Of a stretch of 64,000 nucleotides of DNA, positions 1 through 8,421 are shown piece after piece. Position numbers and translations under genes: made by a program. The notes under the pieces are model-generated. The model was not told the origin of the DNA and ran no database searches. It saw only the letters and a list, made by a program, of their open reading frames with translations. Every line of letters begins with the position of its first letter. The stretch's first letter is position 1. The DNA comes from Actinopolyspora biskrensis. Lineage in GTDB: Bacteria; Actinomycetota; Actinomycetes; Mycobacteriales; Pseudonocardiaceae. The stretch lies in NCBI RefSeq assembly GCF_013408175.1, contig NZ_JACBYW010000004.1, positions 133,583 to 197,582 on the forward strand. Direction: 5' to 3'.

Positions 1-494
1 GCGTTGACCTTGACCAGGAAGTTCTTCCCGATGATCATCGGCTCGGTCTCCGGGTGGCGGCGGTTGGCCGGGATCACCGCCCGTCCCGCTGCGACTTCCG
101 AGCGCACGAGTTCGGTGGGCAGCCCCTCGCGTGCCGCGATGAACTCCATCTCGCGGGTGACGACACCGGCCCGGGCCCACTCGAGCTGGGTGCGGTGCTC
201 ACGGCCGTCCGTCCAGCCGGAGCGCAGCGGATGCAGCCCCCGGTGCACGTCGATCTCGGCGTTCTCGTCGGTGTAGGGCCCCGAGGTGTCGTAGACGTCC
301 AGGTGCTCGCCGTTGCTCAGCTCGACGCGGCGGGCCGGGACGGACAGCCCCGACTCGGTGCGGTGGTGGACCTTGCGCGAACCCCGGATGGCACCCGTGG
401 TGACGCCCGGTGCGGTGATCTCCCCGGACGCTTGCCCGGACCCCGAAGCGACCGCTCCGCTCGAATCGGACGGCTGCGGATACACGTCGGCCAT
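1..494 (-). CDS. thiC: Phosphomethylpyrimidine synthase ThiC, N-terminal part (runs off window)
   Basis: ThiC is a radical-SAM enzyme that converts aminoimidazole ribotide to hydroxymethylpyrimidine phosphate in thiamine synthesis. Only about 164 N-terminal residues are in the window. They carry family-typical segments in order: [47 protein letters not shown], and [19 protein letters not shown]. The catalytic iron-sulfur region lies beyond the edge. The ATG at 494 is preceded by AGGGAGGG, which sits in the 3' end of a TPP riboswitch, so translation should drop when thiamine pyrophosphate is abundant. The reading frame stays open to base 1. The family assignment is secure. Confidence 0.95.
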   Translation of the reverse strand, partial: MADVYPQPSDSSGAVASGSGQASGEITAPGVTTGAIRGSRKVHHRTESGLSVPARRVELSNGEHLDVYDTSGPYTDENAEIDVHRGLHPLRSGWTDGREHRTQLEWARAGVVTREMEFIAAREGLPTELVRSEVAAGRAVIPANRRHPETEPMIIGKNFLVKVN

Positions 495-505
495 GCCGTT
501 TCCCT

Positions 506-604
506 CCCTACGCCGGTATTACCCGGTCAGGTTCGTGCGGTCGGCGGCCCCGGACGCTCTCGGCCGCCCTCTCAGCCCGCTTGCGGAGCGAGCTCCCGCG
601 GTTT
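506..604 (-). promoter_or_regulatory. TPP (THI-box) riboswitch upstream of thiC
   Basis: Read on the minus strand, the leader holds the two hallmark TPP-riboswitch blocks: GCGGGCTGAGAGGG (CTGAGA core, around 568-580) and GAACCTGACCGGGTAATACC (around 516-535). A GC-rich variable stem lies between them. The 3' part runs into the ribosome site of thiC, so control is probably by sequestration of AGGGAGGG. The matching gene downstream makes this a confident call. Confidence 0.95.
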
Positions 605-736
605 CGGTTGTCGGCGCCAGACCTTAGCCATCGAACGGGGTGTTCGCAACGCGGTGCGAACCGCTGACGGCCGGGCGAGGAGTCGCTACGCTGCCGAGCA
701 GAGGCGCGGGCACCGGCGCGACAGCGGGAGGATACG

Positions 737-1348
737 ATGCGTGACGACCATGACACGGGAGGTGAGCACGCTGTGGCGGCCGCACCGGTACTCTCGCCCG
801 CGAGTTCGGGGGAGTTGTTCGACACCTGGCGGAACCTGGACGTGCCCGAGGGCTGGCGCGCGGAGATCATCGGGGAGAGGATCGTGATGTCACCGCCGCC
901 GGGACACGCGCACAACCTGGTTGCTGATCGCCTGCATCGAGCGCTCGTCCGCGGGTCGCCGGACGATTGGGCGATCTTCCAGACCGCGGGGGTTTCCGTG
1001 TCGCCGCACAGCGGGCTGTTCGTGCCGGACCTGCTGGTGATCCCGCGCGACCGCGTTCCGGCGGACACGAGTCCGGACCCGGTCCCCGCCGCGCTCGCCC
1101 TGCTGGTCGTCGAGATCACTTCCCCGAGCAACCCGGACACCGATCGCACCACCAAGCTCGCCGCCTACGCGCGAGCCGAGGTGCCGCTGTACCTGCTGGT
1201 GGATCGGCACGCCCCCGATGAACCGGCCGTGTCGCTGTACTCCGAGCCGAGCGACGGGCACTACCGGCGCCTGGTCCGGGTCCCCTTCGGGGAGTCGCTC
1301 ACCGTTCCGGAACCGTTCGGCCTGGAACTGGACACGAGCGACTTCTGA
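737..1348 (+). CDS. Uma2 family (DUF820) PD-(D/E)xK nuclease-fold protein
   Basis: The 203-residue protein belongs to the Uma2/DUF820 family, abundant in actinobacteria and cyanobacteria and built on a restriction-endonuclease-like fold. The probable catalytic residues are visible: FVPDLLVIP (Asp98), VVEITSPSNPDTDR (Glu126) and Lys140 in TTKLAAYARAEVP. It ends with the usual LYLLVD strand and a beta-rich tail. The ATG has GGGAGG 6 bases upstream. It stands alone between divergent thiC and convergent def. Biological substrates of the family are unknown, so no restriction or defence role is claimed. Confidence 0.88.
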   Translation: MRDDHDTGGEHAVAAAPVLSPASSGELFDTWRNLDVPEGWRAEIIGERIVMSPPPGHAHNLVADRLHRALVRGSPDDWAIFQTAGVSVSPHSGLFVPDLLVIPRDRVPADTSPDPVPAALALLVVEITSPSNPDTDRTTKLAAYARAEVPLYLLVDRHAPDEPAVSLYSEPSDGHYRRLVRVPFGESLTVPEPFGLELDTSDF

Positions 1349-1433
1349 CAGCGGTCCTCCGGCGCTGCCGGCACGCTGCCGACGTGGCTCCGCCGGAGCG
1401 GATCCCGGACGTGTCCGGGGGCCCGCGCGCGGA

Positions 1434-2006
1434 TCAGTCGGCGAAGGGGTCCGGATCGGTGCTGGGGTTCCAGGAATGCCCCGCCTCGGTCCACCCGTTG
1501 CGCTTGAGCATCTTCTTCGCGGCCCGCACGTGCCTGCCCGTCAACCTGCTCAGGTACAGCCTGCCGTCCAGGTGGTCGGTCTCGTGCTGCAGACAACGGG
1601 CGAAGTGACCGGTTCCCTCCACCGCGATCTCCGCGCCGTTGCCGTCGGTTCCACGAACCCTGGCCCAGTCGGCCCGTCCGGTGGGGAAGGACTCACCCGG
1701 CACGGAGAGGCAACCCTCCCAGTCGTCCTCCGGATCGGGCATGGTCAACGGGATCTCCGAGGTCTCCAGGCGCGGGTTGACGACCACCCCGCGGTGGTTG
1801 ACCCCCTCGTCGTCCGGGCAGTCGTAGACGAACAGGCGAAGATCCACACCGATCTGATTGGCCGCGAGCCCCACGCCGTGGGCGGCGTCCATGGTTTCGA
1901 ACATGTCCTCGATGAGGGTGCGCAGCTGCTCGTCGTGAGACGTCACGGGCCGTGTCTCGGTGTACAGCACCGGGTCGCCCGCGATGCGGATCGGGTGGAC
2001 GGTCAT
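1434..2006 (-). CDS. def: Peptide deformylase
   Basis: The protein removes the N-formyl group from nascent proteins as they leave the ribosome. It is 190 residues long and has all three deformylase motifs: GVGLAANQ (residues 44-51), EGCLSVP (97-103, metal ligand Cys99) and QHETDHLDG (140-148, ligands His141 and His145 with catalytic Glu142). The start at 2006 (MTVHPIRI) is preferred over an ATG at 2018 because TATGGT lies 7 bases before it, the arrangement of a leaderless actinobacterial promoter. The order def, DUF3263 gene, LytR_C gene matches mycobacteria. Confidence 0.95.
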   Translation of the reverse strand: MTVHPIRIAGDPVLYTETRPVTSHDEQLRTLIEDMFETMDAAHGVGLAANQIGVDLRLFVYDCPDDEGVNHRGVVVNPRLETSEIPLTMPDPEDDWEGCLSVPGESFPTGRADWARVRGTDGNGAEIAVEGTGHFARCLQHETDHLDGRLYLSRLTGRHVRAAKKMLKRNGWTEAGHSWNPSTDPDPFAD

Positions 2007-2218
2007 GCGCGAAACCATATCCGGTGCTTCGGAAGCGGAAGGCTCCCCCGAGGTGAGCACGAGCGCGGGCGAACGTGTCGCCGACACCGAGCGCCACGCT
2101 GATGTCGTCACTCGTGAGCGTGATGTACACCCGTTTTGATCAAGGCATGGTGTAATGCGTAGGGGGCACGAACCGGTGTCTTCCGGTGCGGATAGTCGAT
2201 CGTGAGGCGAGGTGCGAC

Positions 2219-2698
2219 ATGGACGCCGCCCAGATGTTGACCGCACACGAGATCGCGCGGCAGTGCCAGCAGCGTGCGCGCACCGCCGAGCGGCCCGAAC
2301 CGGGCCCCGGCCCGGAAAGACCCGGTGCGGAGAGACCCCGCGGACACTTACGTGCCGTCGACCCGATAACTCAGCCGATCGAGCGCGTTCCCGAACAGAC
2401 CAGGGGGAGCGCGGTCGACGACACCGGCGAGGACGTCCGCTCCGATGAGCTGACCGACCGGGAGCGCGAAGTGCTCGCCTTCGAACGTCAGTGGTGGAAA
2501 GGCGCGGACAGCAAGGAGCGGGCGGTTCGGGAACTGTTCGCGCTCACACTGCCCGAGTACCGGAACCTGCTCGATGATCTGCTGGACAAGCCCGCGGCGA
2601 TGCGGAGCGAGCCGATGTTGATCAAGCGACTGCGCCGCGAGCGCCGATCGGGCGGGATCGACTCGGCCCCCACGCGTCCCGGACCCGTACGGGAGTAA
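2219..2698 (+). CDS. DUF3263 domain protein
   Basis: The 159-residue protein has a Pro/Arg-rich, probably disordered N-terminal half (residues 25-70) and a C-terminal DUF3263 domain with the typical [16 protein letters not shown] and [15 protein letters not shown] segments followed by a basic tail. The domain is actinobacterial and small, and a DNA-binding role is often suspected but not shown here. The ATG at 2219 is preferred to an upstream GTG at 2186 because GAGGCGAGGTG precedes it. The next gene starts 3 bases after its stop, so the two are probably co-transcribed, as in mycobacteria. Confidence 0.85.
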   Translation: MDAAQMLTAHEIARQCQQRARTAERPEPGPGPERPGAERPRGHLRAVDPITQPIERVPEQTRGSAVDDTGEDVRSDELTDREREVLAFERQWWKGADSKERAVRELFALTLPEYRNLLDDLLDKPAAMRSEPMLIKRLRRERRSGGIDSAPTRPGPVRE

Positions 2699-2701
2699 TT
2701 G

Positions 2702-3346
2702 ATGACCTCCGGAGAACCATCCACCGGCCCCTCCGCGGCGCGGATCGGCGGTTTCACGCTCATAGGAATCGGGGCGCTGGCGCTCGTCTTCGGAGCGGCC
2801 TCGATGTTCGCGGGTGGGAGCGACACCGTGGCCGAACCCTCGCCCGGCCCGGTGGCGACGAGCTCGCTGACCGCCTCCGAGGGCGAGAGCACGTCGGCGG
2901 AGACGAGTCCCGCGGAGAGCACGGACGGCTCCACCTCCTCCGCACCCCCCGAGGAGTCGAGCGCGCCGACCTCCCCGCCGCAACGGGTGACCTCGGAAAG
3001 CCGCCCGCCGGAGAGCACCGGGTCCCGGGAGGGCGCCTCGGACTCCTCGGGGAAGTCCGAGAGCGTCTCCCTGCGGGTGTACAACAACAGCAAGATCGAG
3101 GGGCTCGCGCACCGCGCGGCGGACGACCTGCGCGGCGCCGGGTTCGACGTGGTCGAGGTGGGCAACTACTCGGGGCGCATCCCGGTCACGACCGTGTACT
3201 ACCGGCCGGGCACCGGTGAGCGCGCTCAGGCCGAAGCGGTGGCGCGGAAACTGGACGTGCGGGCCGAATCCAGGTTCGACGGCATATCCGACGCCAGCCC
3301 GGGGGTGATCGTGATCGTCACCAAGAACTACGACGGCCTGGGTTAG
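2702..3346 (+). CDS. Membrane-anchored LytR_C domain protein
   Basis: The 214-residue protein has a short cytosolic start, one membrane segment (about residues 17-38), a Ser/Thr/Glu/Pro-rich linker (about 45-120) and a C-terminal LytR_C domain beginning SLRVYNNSKIEGLA and ending VIVIVTKNYDGLG. LytR_C domains are found behind LCP cell-wall ligases and also alone, as here. The product probably faces the cell wall, with the linker spanning the inner wall zone. The ATG at 2702 is preferred over a TTG one codon earlier because GGGAG is better spaced. Its place after the DUF3263 gene matches Rv0431 in M. tuberculosis. Confidence 0.85.
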   Translation: MTSGEPSTGPSAARIGGFTLIGIGALALVFGAASMFAGGSDTVAEPSPGPVATSSLTASEGESTSAETSPAESTDGSTSSAPPEESSAPTSPPQRVTSESRPPESTGSREGASDSSGKSESVSLRVYNNSKIEGLAHRAADDLRGAGFDVVEVGNYSGRIPVTTVYYRPGTGERAQAEAVARKLDVRAESRFDGISDASPGVIVIVTKNYDGLG

Positions 3347-3364
3347 CGAGAGTTCGGCTGCGCG

Positions 3365-3600
3365 GTTTGCTCAGCGGGTTACTTGGCGGAACCTCTCGCG
3401 GGCTCTCGCTCCGGGTAGGCCCGACATCGGGTAGGCACCTACACAACGTCGGGGCCGTCCTCGCCGGGCACTCGACTGAGAACCCGCGGCGGTGCCGATT
3501 GCTCGGGCTCGTAAGCGCCTGCGTTGGTGTGGGCCTCTCGATCGGAAGTGCCTGTCTGGGGGTTCGGCGCTGGCGCGCCGAAGGGAAATCCCGAGAAGCT
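3365..3600 (+). repeat. Intergenic repeat family, full copy R1
   Basis: This non-coding block aligns with R4, R6 and R7. Shared landmarks in order are TTGCTCAGCGGG, GGCGGAACCTC, a hairpin at 3420-3453 (CCCGACATCGGGTAGG, then a 2-base loop, then CCTACACAACGTCGGG, with three mismatches), GAGAACCCGCG, CGGGCTC, GCGTTGG and a closing GGCGCTGGCGCGCCGAAGG. A more degenerate, inverted copy may fill 3660-3790. No gene is seen between 3347 and 3812. The block sits between convergent genes. Confidence 0.75.
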
Positions 3601-3812
3601 CAACTCAGGGGCGCATCCCAGCGCAGGTGCTTCAGCCTGAGCAGGACGAGGAGATCCGGTGCGTGAGTCGGATGCGTCGCAAGGCCGGGTCGCTCGCCGC
3701 GTAGGTGGCTACTCACCAGCGGCCCAACGCTCCCGAGGCGCCGACTCACGTGACGGCTAAGCGCCCCACCAAGCAACCGGCCTCGCCGTGGGCCGAAGCC
3801 GATGCGGTCCGT

Positions 3813-6083
3813 TCATCTTCCCCGTTCGTACGCGTCGAACGCCGCCAGCTGCTCCGCCGACAGCGAGGGACGCACCCGTGCGCGCGCGGCCTCGACGTGC
3901 GCGGTCGAGACCTCGGTCGCGTCCATGCTCTCCCGCAGCGCGGAAAGAGCCGCCTCCCTGATCAGCGCTGAGCAGTCGGCGGCCGAATACCCCTCGAGGG
4001 ACTCGGCCAGCGCGTCCGGGTCCACATCGGAGGCCAGCGGGGTGTTCCTGCTCGCGGAACGCAGGATCTCGGCCCGCGCCTCCGCGTCGGGAGGCGGAAC
4101 ACCGATGGAACGTTCGAGCCTGCCCGGGCGCAGCAGCGCAGGATCCACCAGTTCGGGCCGGTTGGTGGCGCCGATCACCACGACGTCGCGCAACGGTTCC
4201 ACACCGTCCAATTCGGTCAGAAGAGCGGCCACCACCCTGTCCGTGACCCCCGAGTTCGCGGACTGCCCCCGCACCGGTGCGAGCGCGTCGATCTCGTCCA
4301 GGAACACCAGGGTCGGAGCGGCCTCCGCGGCCCTGGCGAACAACTCGCGCACCGCCCGCTCGGACTCGCCGACCATTTTGTCCAACAGCTCCGCGCCCTT
4401 GACCGCTATCGCGTTGAGCTCGCCCGAACCGGCCAGCGCCCGCACCAGGAAAGTCTTCCCGCAGCCGGGAGGGCCGTGCAGCAGCACCCCGCGAGACGGA
4501 CGAACACCCAACCTGGCGAAGGAGTCCGGATAACTCAGCGGCCAGAGCACGGTCTCGTTCAGCGCCTGCTTGACCTCGGTCATGTCCCCGACGTCGTCCA
4601 GCGTCAGATCGCCGGTCCGCAGAGTGTCCGTGGTGGACATCGAGATGGGACGTACGGAGGACAGCGCCCGCTCGAAGTCCTCGACGCCCACTCTGGGCTC
4701 GTCCGCGCCGTGCTCCGCGCGGTGCCGCAGCGCGGCCTGCACCGCCGCCTCCCCGCACAACGCCTCCAGATCGGCGGCGACGAACCCCGGGGTGCGCTCG
4801 GCGAGCCGGCCCACCTCCACTTCGCGGTGCAACGGGGTCTGCCCGAGCAGCACCCGGAGCAGCTCGGTGCGGGTCGGCACGTCGGGAGGGCCGATGGTCA
4901 GCTCCCGGTCGGCGAGCCCCGGCTCCCGAACCCCCGGAGCCACTTCCTGCGGGGACGCGCTGGTGAGCACGAGCGCCAACCCGCGCTCAGCCGTCGCCGA
5001 GCGCAGCGCGTCCAGCGCCACCGTGGAAAGCGGTGGTGGATCCGTGGCGGGGAAGAGCTCCTCCACATCCGTGACCAGCAGCACGCAACCACCGTCCCGG
5101 CTCGCCGCCGCACGCGCCCGCCGCACCGCGCCGTGAACCCGCTCAGCCGCGGTCGCGGCCTCCAGAGCGGCGACGCTCGGTCCGCTCAGCTCCACGAGGG
5201 CGGCGTCCACGGACGCGGCCACCGAACGCACCATCGTCGCCTTGCCCACACCGGAGGGACCGCTGAGCAGCACGCCCAGCCGCGCGGTGGTGCCGAGACG
5301 TTCCAGCAGCTCGGGCTGACGGAAGGAGAGCCGCAGCCACTCGTCCAGCCGGGCGGCCGTCTGCCTTCCGGAGACGAGATCGGAGGACGGCAGGACCCGC
5401 TGCCCGCCCGCATCGGGCGGGGGAGCGGCGGGTTCCTCCGCGGACCGAGCGGGAGCTCGCCGCTCCGAAGCGCTCGGCGCCGCCGAAGCCGCCTCCGGTT
5501 TCGCCGGAGCCCCCGTGGTGCGTTTCCAGCCGACCAGCGTCCCGGGGTGAACCGCCACGGCACCGGCCGGATCCGTCTCCGTGATGGTGACCAGCTCGTT
5601 GGTCCAGGTGCTTCCGAACGAGGCGGAAAGCCTGCCGCGGACCGCGCCCGCCGCCCCGGCCGCTCCACCGACGAGGTCCTGGGGCAGCAGCGAAACAGTG
5701 TCCCCGGCCAGCAGCACCTTGCCCGTGAGCGCGAGGCGCAGCGTCTCCGGAGATATCGAAGCGCTCGCCATCCGCGAGCCGGAGACGGTGATCGAACGGG
5801 CCGTGCGCACCCGCTCGGGGGTGACGAGGAGTTCGCTCCCCTCGGTGGCGCCTGCGTTGCGCAAGGTGATGTCGTCGACGAGCACCGCGCTCGTGGACTC
5901 GCCGACCCTGGTGCTCGCGGCCAGCGCCACGGTGTCGGTGGTTCCGGTGATCCGGACCGCGTCGAGACTGCTCAGCCCGAGAGCGTCCAGCACTTCCGGG
6001 TGCAGCCGCAGCACACCGCGGCGGTTGTCCGCCGCCGAGCTGGTCAGCCTGGCGGTGAGGGTGATCGACGAAGTCGTGTTCAC
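3813..6083 (-). CDS. Cdc48-like double AAA+ ATPase
   Basis: The 756-residue protein has a Cdc48-type N-terminal double-psi barrel region (residues 1-180), an Ala/Pro-rich linker and two AAA+ modules. The second is canonical: GPPGCGKT (near residue 540), LVFLDEIDAL (near 596) and GATNRPELVDPALLRPGR. The first is degenerate: GPSGVGKA keeps the P-loop lysine but the Walker B strand reads LLVTDVEEL, without the DE pair. Such proteins are expected to be hexameric unfoldases. The start is GTG at 6083. It lies downstream of psd-pssA as in mycobacteria (Rv0435c-Rv0437c). Its substrates are not known from sequence. Confidence 0.9.
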   Translation of the reverse strand: MNTTSSITLTARLTSSAADNRRGVLRLHPEVLDALGLSSLDAVRITGTTDTVALAASTRVGESTSAVLVDDITLRNAGATEGSELLVTPERVRTARSITVSGSRMASASISPETLRLALTGKVLLAGDTVSLLPQDLVGGAAGAAGAVRGRLSASFGSTWTNELVTITETDPAGAVAVHPGTLVGWKRTTGAPAKPEAASAAPSASERRAPARSAEEPAAPPPDAGGQRVLPSSDLVSGRQTAARLDEWLRLSFRQPELLERLGTTARLGVLLSGPSGVGKATMVRSVAASVDAALVELSGPSVAALEAATAAERVHGAVRRARAAASRDGGCVLLVTDVEELFPATDPPPLSTVALDALRSATAERGLALVLTSASPQEVAPGVREPGLADRELTIGPPDVPTRTELLRVLLGQTPLHREVEVGRLAERTPGFVAADLEALCGEAAVQAALRHRAEHGADEPRVGVEDFERALSSVRPISMSTTDTLRTGDLTLDDVGDMTEVKQALNETVLWPLSYPDSFARLGVRPSRGVLLHGPPGCGKTFLVRALAGSGELNAIAVKGAELLDKMVGESERAVRELFARAAEAAPTLVFLDEIDALAPVRGQSANSGVTDRVVAALLTELDGVEPLRDVVVIGATNRPELVDPALLRPGRLERSIGVPPPDAEARAEILRSASRNTPLASDVDPDALAESLEGYSAADCSALIREAALSALRESMDATEVSTAHVEAARARVRPSLSAEQLAAFDAYERGR

Positions 6084-6104
6084 GATTCGAGCCTAGTAGG
6101 TGCG

Positions 6105-6150
6105 TTCGGCGGCTCGGTCTGCTTGGCGGTGCGGGTGGCGGAATCACGGG
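6105..6150 (+). repeat. Intergenic repeat family, partial copy R2
   Basis: A short block resembling the left end of the repeat family. TCGGCGGCTCGG and GCTTGGCGGTGC match R3 at 11901-11935 almost base for base, and TGCGGGTGGCGGAA matches R7 near 30300. Only the left part is present. It lies between pssA and the Cdc48-like gene. Confidence 0.5.
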
Positions 6151-6168
6151 CACCACCCGGCGGGGGGC

Positions 6169-7101
6169 TCACTTCGAGCGGTGGCGCAGTCCCAGAGCCC
6201 GGTAGCTGCGCCTGCTCTCCCGGTCGCGGTCGATGTTGCGGCGCGTCAACCTGACACGGCGCGCGGCCCCGGCGACCCGTCGACGCAGCGGGGGGCGCAG
6301 TCCGAGCCGACGCTGACTGCGCCGGATCGCCCGGCGCTCCCTCGGCGGGACTTCCCAGGCCTCCGGGTGGTTGGCCAGCCAGTGGTGGCGATACACGGCG
6401 TAGGGCACGTGCACGAGATAGCCCGCCAGGGCGATCGTCAGGGAGATGAGCGGGTAGGTCACGATCCCCGCGGCGAGCAGCGCGACCAGCACCAGCAGCG
6501 GTGCGACCAGCTTGGCCGGGACCTTGACCGTTTTCAGCGACAACGTCGGGACCCTGCTCACCGCGAGAGCGGCGATCGCGAGCATCCAGACCATCACCGT
6601 CGGCTGGGCCGACCACCAACCGTCGCCGCCTGCCGCCGCGGTGATCACGATCGGCAGCAACGCGAGCAGCCCGGCTGCCGGGGCAGGCACCCCGACGAAG
6701 AACTCCTTGCTGAACGATGGCTGTTCGCCGTCGTCGAGCAGCGTGTTGAAGCGCGCGAGCCGCAGGATCATGCACACCGCGAAGATCAGGGCCACCACCC
6801 ACCCGACCCGGTTACCGCCCAGCTGCCAGGCGTAGAGGGTGAGAGCCGGTGCCACGCCGAAGGACATCGCGTCGGACAGCGAGTCGAGTTCGGCGCCCAT
6901 CTTGCTGGTGGCGTCCAGCAGCCGCGCTATTCGCCCGTCCAGGCCGTCGAGCACGGCGGCCACCGCCGTGGCGGCGATGGCTCCCTCCAACTGCTGGTTG
7001 AGGGCGAACTGCACGGCGGACAGCCCCGCGCACATCGCCAGCACGGTTACCGCGTTGGGCAGGAACCGGACCCCGGGTGGGTTAGTACGTGTCTCGTTCA
7101 T
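6169..7101 (-). CDS. pssA: CDP-diacylglycerol-serine O-phosphatidyltransferase
   Basis: This integral membrane enzyme joins serine to CDP-diacylglycerol, giving phosphatidylserine. The 310-residue product has the CDP-alcohol phosphotransferase signature near residues 52-78 (LDGLDGRIARLLDAT, then GAELDSLSD, with the four conserved aspartates) and about eight hydrophobic segments. A strongly basic C-terminal tail (about residues 235-310) is longer than usual. The ATG overlaps the stop of psd by four bases (ATGA), so the two steps to phosphatidylethanolamine are translationally coupled. The order psd-pssA-Cdc48 is conserved in mycobacteria. Confidence 0.95.
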   Translation of the reverse strand: MNETRTNPPGVRFLPNAVTVLAMCAGLSAVQFALNQQLEGAIAATAVAAVLDGLDGRIARLLDATSKMGAELDSLSDAMSFGVAPALTLYAWQLGGNRVGWVVALIFAVCMILRLARFNTLLDDGEQPSFSKEFFVGVPAPAAGLLALLPIVITAAAGGDGWWSAQPTVMVWMLAIAALAVSRVPTLSLKTVKVPAKLVAPLLVLVALLAAGIVTYPLISLTIALAGYLVHVPYAVYRHHWLANHPEAWEVPPRERRAIRRSQRRLGLRPPLRRRVAGAARRVRLTRRNIDRDRESRRSYRALGLRHRSK

Positions 7102-7829
7102 ACCGCTGCCGCACCGTTCCCGTGGGGGTACTCGGCGAGGACGGTCTCACCACCGACGGCGCGCTGGCCCGGTTCGACCGGTACCCGGCTGGTGGCGGGG
7201 ACGTAGAGGTCCACGCGGGAGCCGAAGCGGATCAGCCCGTAGGTGTCCCCGGCCGAGACGGACGCCTTCTCCCGGACCGAGCACACGATCCTTCGCGCGA
7301 CCAGCCCGGCTATCTGCACCACGACCACGTCGACGCCCTCGCGGGTGCGGAGCAGCATCGCGTTGCGCTCGTTGTCCTCGCTCGCCTTGTCGAGATCTGC
7401 GGAGAGGAAAGCTCCCGGCCGGTAGGCGAGCGCGGCGACCTCGCCGTCGGCCGGGATCCGCTGCACGTGCACGTCGAACACCGTCAGGAAGATGCTGATC
7501 CGCAGCATCCGCTGCTCCCCCAGTCCGAGCTCGGGCGGGGGGCAGGCCTCCTGGACCCCGGCGACCGTCCCGTCGGCCGGGGCGACGGCGATGCCGGATC
7601 CGCTGGGGGTGACTCGACGCGGTTCGCGGAAGAACCACGCGCACCAGGCCGTGGCGAGGGCGCCGAGCACTCCCGCCGGACGCCAGAGGCGGCGCAGCAG
7701 CACTGTGGCCAGCGCCCCCGCGAACACGAACGGTCTGCCCGCCCGGTGCATGGGTGGGAGGGTCTCGCGGGCCAGCTGTGCCAGCTTGAGTAACGGGCCG
7801 GTTTTCGGTGCGGAGTCCGCGTTCTTCAT
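7098..7829 (-). CDS. psd: Phosphatidylserine decarboxylase proenzyme
   Basis: The enzyme converts phosphatidylserine to phosphatidylethanolamine. It is made as a proenzyme that cleaves itself to form a pyruvoyl group. The 243-residue sequence is the short, archaeal/actinobacterial type. It shows a hydrophobic N-terminal region (residues 33-66), APADG with Asp86, the VFDVHVQR strand with His121, and the cleavage site in RFGSRVDLYVP (Gly203-Ser204). It is the first gene of the psd-pssA pair, and the region upstream is non-coding for 592 bases. Confidence 0.95.
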   Translation of the reverse strand: MKNADSAPKTGPLLKLAQLARETLPPMHRAGRPFVFAGALATVLLRRLWRPAGVLGALATAWCAWFFREPRRVTPSGSGIAVAPADGTVAGVQEACPPPELGLGEQRMLRISIFLTVFDVHVQRIPADGEVAALAYRPGAFLSADLDKASEDNERNAMLLRTREGVDVVVVQIAGLVARRIVCSVREKASVSAGDTYGLIRFGSRVDLYVPATSRVPVEPGQRAVGGETVLAEYPHGNGAAAV

Positions 7830-8421
7830 CGAGGTGGCTCGCCCCTGCGTCGACGGTCAGGATGCGACGTGCCGCTTGCGTCGCCGTGGTTACAGCATCG
7901 CTGATATCCGGTCGCCGACCGTGAGCAGGGGGCGGTTGTGGTTGGATTCACGAGCTGTGCTGGCTTTCGAGGACCGCGCCCGCGTCCGGGCTCCGGCCGC
8001 GTGGGAGCGGCCTGCGCCGGGAGTCGTCCGCTCGGGCGTCCGGCTGTCGGGCGTTTCGAGCGTCGTCGGTCGGGAGGCTCCGCGGCTTGGGAGCGGAGTG
8101 GTGGTGTCTCGGATTCCGGGACGGTGCCGGCACCCCCGAAGTGCCGGCACCGCCCGGAACCACGACCGCTCGGGGCCTCCCCGTTGACTCCGAACGGCCC
8201 CCGGTGGATCCGTGCGCCCCCCGACGGCACACGCATCCGAGTCCCGATCTTCTCGCTGGCACCGGGGTGCTGAAAAGGTCCGACGCTCTGTAGGTGTAAC
8301 GGATCGACAGCTTGTGATGCTGTGTCCAGTGTAATGGAACTCACAAGGAGATGAGTAGCCGCTATCGGAGGACTTTTGTCACAGATTTAATAACATAATG
8401 TATTTTATTGCGCAGAGTTGC
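7830..8421. other. 592-base non-coding gap with a strong hairpin and an AT-rich end
   Basis: No convincing gene is seen on either strand; the open frames here are Pro/Arg-rich translations without a ribosome site or family resemblance. The middle holds a long hairpin (separate entry). The last 60 bases, from about 8345, fall to roughly 30% GC, far below the surroundings. The psd promoter should lie near the left end. Confidence 0.6.
8114..8159. terminator. 19-bp hairpin, probable terminator
   Basis: The arms TTCCGGG plus CGGTGCCGGCAC (8114-8133, with one bulged A at 8121) and GTGCCGGCACCG plus CCCGGAA (8141-8159) pair perfectly around a 7-base loop. It lies 260 bases past the stop of the minus-strand gene ending at 8422 and before psd, so it could end that transcript. 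There is no U-tract, as is common for actinobacterial terminators. Confidence 0.6.

Noticed and set aside
737-1348. Uma2 protein as part of a defence system
   Set aside because: Only the nuclease-type fold is visible; the neighbours are housekeeping genes and no defence partner is present.
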